Positions 15,789-20,144 of a DNA stretch of 20,144 bases are shown here, in pieces. A program made the position numbers and the translations under genes. This DNA comes from Halieaceae bacterium (GTDB lineage: Bacteria; Pseudomonadota; Gammaproteobacteria; Pseudomonadales; Halieaceae), in the NCBI GenBank assembly GCA_003523185.1, contig DPGN01000044.1:1-20144 (forward strand), in the 5' to 3' direction. The notes beneath the pieces were generated by a model, which did no database searches, was not told where the DNA came from, and saw nothing but the letters and a program-made list of their open reading frames with translations. The stretch's first letter is position 1; every line of letters starts with the position of its first letter.

Positions 15789-15808
15789 TACTGACTATAT
15801 CTCCAGTA
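15789..15808 (-). promoter_or_regulatory. SOS box 1 (LexA operator) of lexA
   Basis: TACTGACTATATCTCCAGTA on the plus strand is a CTG-N10-CAG operator with both conserved arms, TACTG and CAGTA, matching the gammaproteobacterial LexA consensus. It covers the -10 box of the lexA promoter. Confidence 0.9.
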
Positions 15809-15822
15809 TGTGTAAATGTACA
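15794..15822 (-). promoter_or_regulatory. lexA promoter
   Basis: On the minus strand, -35 TGTACA (15822-15817) and -10 TATAGT (15799-15794) are separated by exactly 17 bp. The -10 matches 5 of 6 and the -35 4 of 6 consensus positions. Transcription would start near 15787, leaving a leader of about 19 nt with the GAGGA ribosome binding site. Both boxes lie within LexA operators. Confidence 0.7.
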
Positions 15823-15825
15823 GTA
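15806..15825 (-). promoter_or_regulatory. SOS box 2 (LexA operator) of lexA, weaker
   Basis: The site matches 14 of 20 positions of the consensus. One half is complete (TACAGTA at 15819-15825), while the other half has ATG where CTG is expected. Its centre is 17 bp from that of box 1, and it covers the -35 box. E. coli lexA also has two operators, which supports the call. Confidence 0.65.
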
Positions 15826-15883
15826 TTGGCCGATTCGTAGTGGATGGTTAGCTTATGCAACTTCATAGTGTTTTGGATCTCTC

Positions 15884-16975
15884 ATGGATTTCTTTCTGAA
15901 TCTTGTCGCTCCGTTGAGCGAAGCGACTGGCATCCCCGTTGTAGCCCTTGCGTTACTTGCCCTATTCACATTGGGTCTGATGGGGCATTTCATTATCCGG
16001 CGGTCCGTGCAGCGCCTTGGGGTCTTTGCTGACACGACATCCACACGCTGGGACGATGTTGTCTACTATTCCATCTCCCCACCGGCAGAATGGGCGATGT
16101 GGGTATGTATCGTTTACGGGTCCTTGAGCATGTTCGAGGAGGCTGAGGCGCTACGTGCCGGTTTACTGCAGCTAGCGGACACCCTGTTGATTTTGCTTGT
16201 CGGATGGCTGCTGCACCGTGTTTCAACAGGTATTGAAAAAGAGTTGCTCTCTGAGCACCGAGGGCCTCGAGATTCGGATGATCGAGCGACTATCAGCGCT
16301 GTGGCTCGCCTAGCGAGGATTACGGTGTGGGTTCTTTCGGCCCTCATGGTTTTGCAATCCTTGGGCGTTTCAGTCTCGGGTCTTCTTGCCTTCGGTGGTA
16401 TTGGAGGTATTGCCGTCGGCTTTGCCGCAAAGGACATGTTGGCTAACTTCTTGGGCGGTCTCAGTATCTATCTCGATCGGCCGTTTGCCGTTGGGGACTG
16501 GATTCGATCGCCCGATCGCAGTATCGAGGGGACTGTTGAGGACATTGGTTTGCGAGTAACACGAATTCGGACTTTCGATCAGCGTCCCTTGTACGTTCCC
16601 AATTCCACCTTCTCTAGTGTTTCGCTCGAGAACCCCTCGCGCATGACAAACCGAAGAATCTACGAAACCATCGGACTGCGCTACGAAGATGTCGGTCGAG
16701 TGGCAACAATTGTCAGTGATGTTCAGACCATGCTGAAAGCGCATGAAGACATTGCACAGGACCGCACCATGATTGTGAATTTCAATCACATGGGTCCTTC
16801 CTCACTGGATTTCTTTGTCTATGCCTTTACCAAGACGACTAACTGGGTCGAGTATCACGCGATTAAGGAAAATGTGCTGCTGCAGATCTTAGAGATCGTT
16901 GAGCGCAATGGTGCCGAGATCGCATTCCCCACCCATACGATCCACCACGCGCCGGCAGAACCTACGGAGCAATAG
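15884..16975 (+). CDS. MscS-type mechanosensitive channel
   Basis: This is an inner-membrane channel that opens on membrane tension and releases solutes during osmotic downshock. It has 363 residues: about four N-terminal helices (residues 15-35, 60-85, 95-115, 140-165), then the pore helix with GGIGGIAVGFAAKDMLANFLGG (about 170-191). The beta domain follows with RPFAVGDWI and the motif YVPNSTFSS...ENPSRMTNR. The C-terminal alpha/beta vestibule domain completes it. Family members with this layout include YbdG-like channels. The ATG at 15884 has a weak ribosome binding site. Its 3' end overlaps csiV by 14 bp in a convergent arrangement. It shares the intergenic region with lexA, but SOS control of it is not implied. 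Confidence 0.92.
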   Translation: MDFFLNLVAPLSEATGIPVVALALLALFTLGLMGHFIIRRSVQRLGVFADTTSTRWDDVVYYSISPPAEWAMWVCIVYGSLSMFEEAEALRAGLLQLADTLLILLVGWLLHRVSTGIEKELLSEHRGPRDSDDRATISAVARLARITVWVLSALMVLQSLGVSVSGLLAFGGIGGIAVGFAAKDMLANFLGGLSIYLDRPFAVGDWIRSPDRSIEGTVEDIGLRVTRIRTFDQRPLYVPNSTFSSVSLENPSRMTNRRIYETIGLRYEDVGRVATIVSDVQTMLKAHEDIAQDRTMIVNFNHMGPSSLDFFVYAFTKTTNWVEYHAIKENVLLQILEIVERNGAEIAFPTHTIHHAPAEPTEQ

Positions 16976-18668
16976 TATTCGTAGACTCAAGGGCCGCCTG
17001 TGGTCGTGCACTCTCTGTTTTTGGCGCACCGGTTAGTGTCCGGGTCAGGCTATCGATGTCGCGTCTAATGCGCTGTGACTCTCCGAGTTCGTAGACTTCC
17101 TTGAATGACAGTTCGCGCCAAGTTGCGACAACCTGCAAGGTTGGATGGTCAATGTACCGGACATAGCCCTCTCGGATGTCTCGTTGCTCCGAGACAGCGA
17201 TCGCATGCCGGTAGGGGCTGGATATTTGCTCCGCAGATTCAATAGTCGTATCAGACTTATCCACCCTGGACGCGGATCCATCGGTGCTCAGACCTGTTCG
17301 TAAGTCAATAAATTCTGGTGGTTCAGACTCCTGCGCTGGTTCTTGTTCCGTTGGGAGTGGCTCTATTATTAACACTCGTTTGGGTGCGATGGGGGTTTCT
17401 ATCGCCTCAAATCGCGGCGGCAGGTAGTCTCCAATCGTGTTTAACCACAGATCGACCGTGACGGTTGCCTCGTCGTCACGCGCGAAAGTAAGAGTGCCTT
17501 GAACGACTGGGAAGTCACTCGCTTGCTGCCAGGCATCCAAAACAATGGGAGCGCTGCTATCACCGGGGGCTTGCAGCCAGGCCACAGCAGTGACGGGCGC
17601 TCTGTCAGCCTGCTCTTGGAGTTTGTCCAGACCTTGTTTAAGCATCTCCACCGCAAGTGCTTGATACGGTGTTGGAAGGGTAGGTGGCGCCTCCTCGGGA
17701 GCGATCGCATCGGTGCCCTCAGCATCCTCCTCATCAATTGCGTAACCGTCTAGCCAGTTGATATCGGAGCCAGGAAGACTGCTGTTTTCAGGGAAGGCGC
17801 CGGTCATACTGCCAAACTGAGCGCTCACATCGGTCAGGTCGTCCCTGTTGAAGATATCAACAGCATCAATCGCCGCGGTGTCGACCTTATCCTCGAGAAC
17901 TCCCGTATTCACTGCCATCGTCAAGACGCGCTCTGCGATGTCCTCGGCGGTCGCAATATCCTCGCTTGACTCCGTATTTATCTCGGTCAACAAGGCCTCC
18001 ATGGACACTTGAGATCCGCCGGACGATGGAGCTGCCGACGAGTCGTTTGGTGCGATATCCCGGCTGTTTCTGAGCTCGAGTGCATCCTTTGGCAGTGGCT
18101 CGATAAGTTCAGAGAGGTCAGACCCATCTATTTCGGACGAGGGGCTGGTGTCAGCACCAATGAGCGTCTCCGGCCCTTCAATGCCTAATATCGAGTCCGC
18201 GACGATATCCGCATCATCACGAACTTCTAGGGGTGTACTCCCGATGGTTTCCTCGAGAGATTCACTTGCTAGTTCGCCATCGATCACAGACTCGCTATCC
18301 TCCTGTGCAGCCTCGATCATCGGCTTGATAACGGGTTCTGGTACCACTTCAATAGAGCCATCAGCGTTCACCGTGACAGCGGATTCACCCCACTCATCCA
18401 TCAGGGCTTTAATCTCATCGTATCGGGTAAGCCAGCGTCTGCCTTCGGGATAGCCGAGTGTTGGGGCGTGTTCCCAAGTCTCGGCGTCCAGTGCGGCTAC
18501 GTCTGAGTCGGTAAAGATGGCAACCTCAATGCGGACCCAGCCTGAGGGCTCATCACTGTACTCGGGCACTGTGGCGAGTGCCGCGCCTCGCTCCTGGCCG
18601 ATTGCGGCCGTAGCAAGCAATAATGCCGATAGCGATACCAATGCATGTTTGGTCAGCTGCTTTTGCAT
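16962..18668 (-). CDS. CsiV-like envelope protein with long acidic insert
   Basis: This is probably a periplasmic protein. The ATG at 18668 (568 residues, GGGA upstream) starts a clear signal peptide, MQKQLTKHALVSLSALLLAT. The GTG at 18680 is an alternative that adds four residues. An N-terminal domain has GWVRIEVAIFTDSD and RRWLTRYDEIKALM. A long Asp/Glu/Ser-rich low-complexity stretch (about residues 105-325) follows, then a C-terminal domain with TLTFARDDEATVTVDLWL and GYVRYIDHPTLQVVATW. The pattern 'YIDHP' and the position right after mfd match the CsiV family, whose Vibrio member affects peptidoglycan synthase regulation. The protein is much longer than I recall for CsiV, because of the acidic part. 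The start overlaps mfd by 16 nt. Confidence 0.78.
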   Translation of the reverse strand: MQKQLTKHALVSLSALLLATAAIGQERGAALATVPEYSDEPSGWVRIEVAIFTDSDVAALDAETWEHAPTLGYPEGRRWLTRYDEIKALMDEWGESAVTVNADGSIEVVPEPVIKPMIEAAQEDSESVIDGELASESLEETIGSTPLEVRDDADIVADSILGIEGPETLIGADTSPSSEIDGSDLSELIEPLPKDALELRNSRDIAPNDSSAAPSSGGSQVSMEALLTEINTESSEDIATAEDIAERVLTMAVNTGVLEDKVDTAAIDAVDIFNRDDLTDVSAQFGSMTGAFPENSSLPGSDINWLDGYAIDEEDAEGTDAIAPEEAPPTLPTPYQALAVEMLKQGLDKLQEQADRAPVTAVAWLQAPGDSSAPIVLDAWQQASDFPVVQGTLTFARDDEATVTVDLWLNTIGDYLPPRFEAIETPIAPKRVLIIEPLPTEQEPAQESEPPEFIDLRTGLSTDGSASRVDKSDTTIESAEQISSPYRHAIAVSEQRDIREGYVRYIDHPTLQVVATWRELSFKEVYELGESQRIRRDIDSLTRTLTGAPKTESARPQAALESTNTIAP

Positions 18669-20144
18669 GCCTCTTCCCACTGTGTCATGAGTCTATCAAT
18701 GTAGTTATGACGTGCTTCACCTGATTCTAGCTCTCGAATAAATCGTAAGGTGTCAGAGCCTGCTAACTTAAACTCTTTCGGATTACTCTGGAGCAGGTCA
18801 ATGAGTGCATTCACCGGTACAGGTGTCGTCGATTCAAACTTGACGCTACCACCTGCAACGCCCACGTCAACTTCCGATATCCCAAGTGCCTGAGCTCGCA
18901 GCCGCACTTCGGCTTGGATAAACAGTTGTTTGGTTTCATCGGGCAGAAGACCAAAGCGATCGATCATCTCGACCTGAATATCATTTAACGCATCTTTGTC
19001 CTGTGCTTGTGCGATCCGCTTGTAAAGCACGAGGCGCGTGGAGATATTGGGTAGATAATCGTCGGGGATTAGTGCAGGTAGATGCATCTTGATCTCAGTC
19101 CCGGTTTCCAGAGGCGCATCAATATCCGGAATCTCTCCCTTGCGGAGTGATTCAACCGCTCGATTAAGCATCTCGAGGTAGAGTGAAAATCCTACCTGCT
19201 CAATCTGCCCGGACTGGTCATCACCCAGGAGTTCACCAGCACCTCTGATCTCAAGGTCATGTGACGCGAGCATGAATCCGGCACCCAAGGCACCGGCTGA
19301 CTCGATAGCTTCCAGCCGCTTTTCCGCGTCCGATGTCAGCACCGAGCGGGGAGGGGTGAGCAAGTAAGCATAGGCTTGGTGGTGTGACCGGCCGACGCGG
19401 CCACGCAATTGATGAAGTTGTGCCAGTCCGAATTTATCAGCTCTATCGATGATGATGGTGTTTGCATTAGGTACATCGATCCCTGTCTCGATGATGGTCG
19501 AGCATACGAGAACGTTGTGACGCTGATGATAGAAGTTAGTCATTACGCGCTCAAGCTCTTGCTCCCTTAGCTGACCGTGGGCAATGCCAAACGAAAGCTC
19601 GGGCACCAGTTCCGATAGCTTACGGACTGTTTCTTCAATCGTTTTGACCTCATTGTGCAGGTAATACACCTGCCCTCCGCGCAAGGTCTCCCGCAAGATG
19701 GCCTCTTTCACTAGGCCGACATTGTGCTCGCGGATGAATGTTTTGATTGATAAACGTTTGGCAGGGGGTGTTGCAATGACCGATAGGTCTCGTAAGCCTC
19801 CCAGGGCCATATTGAGTGTTCGAGGTATGGGGGTCGCTGTCATCGTCAGAATGTCGACTTCGGCGCGCAACGCCTTGATTGCTTCCTTTTGTTTGACCCC
19901 GAATCGGTGCTCCTCATCGATAACAAGCAGGCCTAGATCCTTAAAGCCAAAATCGGTCTGCAAAAGCTTGTGTGTGCCGATCAAAATATCGATCTCACCG
20001 GCTTGTAAACGCTTGCTCACGGCAGCGATATCTTTCGCGGTTTTGAAGCGTGACACCACCTCAACGGTAAAAGGCCAGTCTGCGAAACGATCATTGAAAT
20101 TATTGTAGTGCTGCTGAGCAAGCAGGGTGGTGGGGACAAGAACA
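18653..20144 (-). CDS. mfd: Transcription-repair coupling factor Mfd, C-terminal part
   Basis: Mfd removes stalled RNA polymerase at DNA lesions and recruits UvrA. The frame is open to the window edge (last full codon ends at 20143), so the N-terminal UvrB-like and RNA polymerase-binding parts are missing. The visible 496 or so residues begin in the RecG-like helicase: VLVPTTLLAQQHYNNF (motif Ia), DILIGTHKLLQTDFGF, the Walker B box DEEH (VIDEEHRFG), TATPIPRT (motif III) and a second RecA-like domain with TGIDVPNANTII and QLRGRVGRS (motif VI). The TRCF C-terminal domain that regulates UvrA binding follows. Internal GTG at 20059 is not a start. csiV overlaps the 3' end. Confidence 0.97.
   Translation of the reverse strand, partial: VLVPTTLLAQQHYNNFNDRFADWPFTVEVVSRFKTAKDIAAVSKRLQAGEIDILIGTHKLLQTDFGFKDLGLLVIDEEHRFGVKQKEAIKALRAEVDILTMTATPIPRTLNMALGGLRDLSVIATPPAKRLSIKTFIREHNVGLVKEAILRETLRGGQVYYLHNEVKTIEETVRKLSELVPELSFGIAHGQLREQELERVMTNFYHQRHNVLVCSTIIETGIDVPNANTIIIDRADKFGLAQLHQLRGRVGRSHHQAYAYLLTPPRSVLTSDAEKRLEAIESAGALGAGFMLASHDLEIRGAGELLGDDQSGQIEQVGFSLYLEMLNRAVESLRKGEIPDIDAPLETGTEIKMHLPALIPDDYLPNISTRLVLYKRIAQAQDKDALNDIQVEMIDRFGLLPDETKQLFIQAEVRLRAQALGISEVDVGVAGGSVKFESTTPVPVNALIDLLQSNPKEFKLAGSDTLRFIRELESGEARHNYIDRLMTQWEEACKSS

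Noticed and set aside
20057..20059. GTG near the right edge as the start of a separate helicase gene
   Set aside because: The frame continues to the window edge and encodes residues matching Mfd motif Ia (LLAQQHYNNF), so the gene is truncated by the window and does not start there.

Overview
The window is an ordinary, gene-dense stretch of a gammaproteobacterial chromosome. The protein set and gene order (dnaX-recR, RNase D next to YcgL, and topA ... lexA ... csiV-mfd) resemble Pseudomonas and marine relatives such as the Cellvibrionales/Halieaceae. That placement is an inference from protein resemblance and remembered gene order, not from a database search. No insertion sequence, phage gene, tRNA, rRNA or CRISPR array is visible. 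No gene-free stretch exceeds about 125 bp.

Region 1 (3-5136, +) is a tightly packed operon: the 3' part of dnaX, recR, rnd (RNase D), a MATE/DinF-type exporter, ycgL and a small membrane protein. Every junction after recR overlaps by 4 or 17 nt. The dnaX part carries a complete programmed -1 frameshift cassette of the E. coli type: SD-like element, A-AAA-AAG slippery heptamer, immediate -1 stop and a perfect 7-bp hairpin. The gene therefore very probably makes both tau and gamma clamp-loader subunits. The ybaB gene that often lies between dnaX and recR is absent.

Region 2 (5224-9531, +) holds a MoxR-type AAA+ ATPase paired with a CoxE-like von Willebrand factor A protein, then a single quinohemoprotein (PQQ plus cytochrome c) alcohol dehydrogenase with a lipoprotein-like signal. 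Region 3 (9544-11533) contains a TrmH/SpoU RNA methyltransferase (-), a mini-glutaredoxin (+), a UspA protein (-) and an unknown membrane-anchored protein (+).

Region 4 (11657-20144) is a genome-maintenance block: topA (+), two small conserved genes of unknown function (+), lexA (-) with two SOS boxes over its promoter, an MscS-type channel (+), a csiV-like envelope gene (-) and the 3' part of mfd (-). The order recalls the topA-lexA-mfd segment of P. aeruginosa, but without sulA next to lexA and with a channel gene where other genes would be.

The strongest single observation is the dnaX frameshift cassette, followed by the lexA autoregulatory region. The MoxR/VWA pair and the isolated PQQ dehydrogenase are the main parts whose function stays open. 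No clearly new biological system was found.
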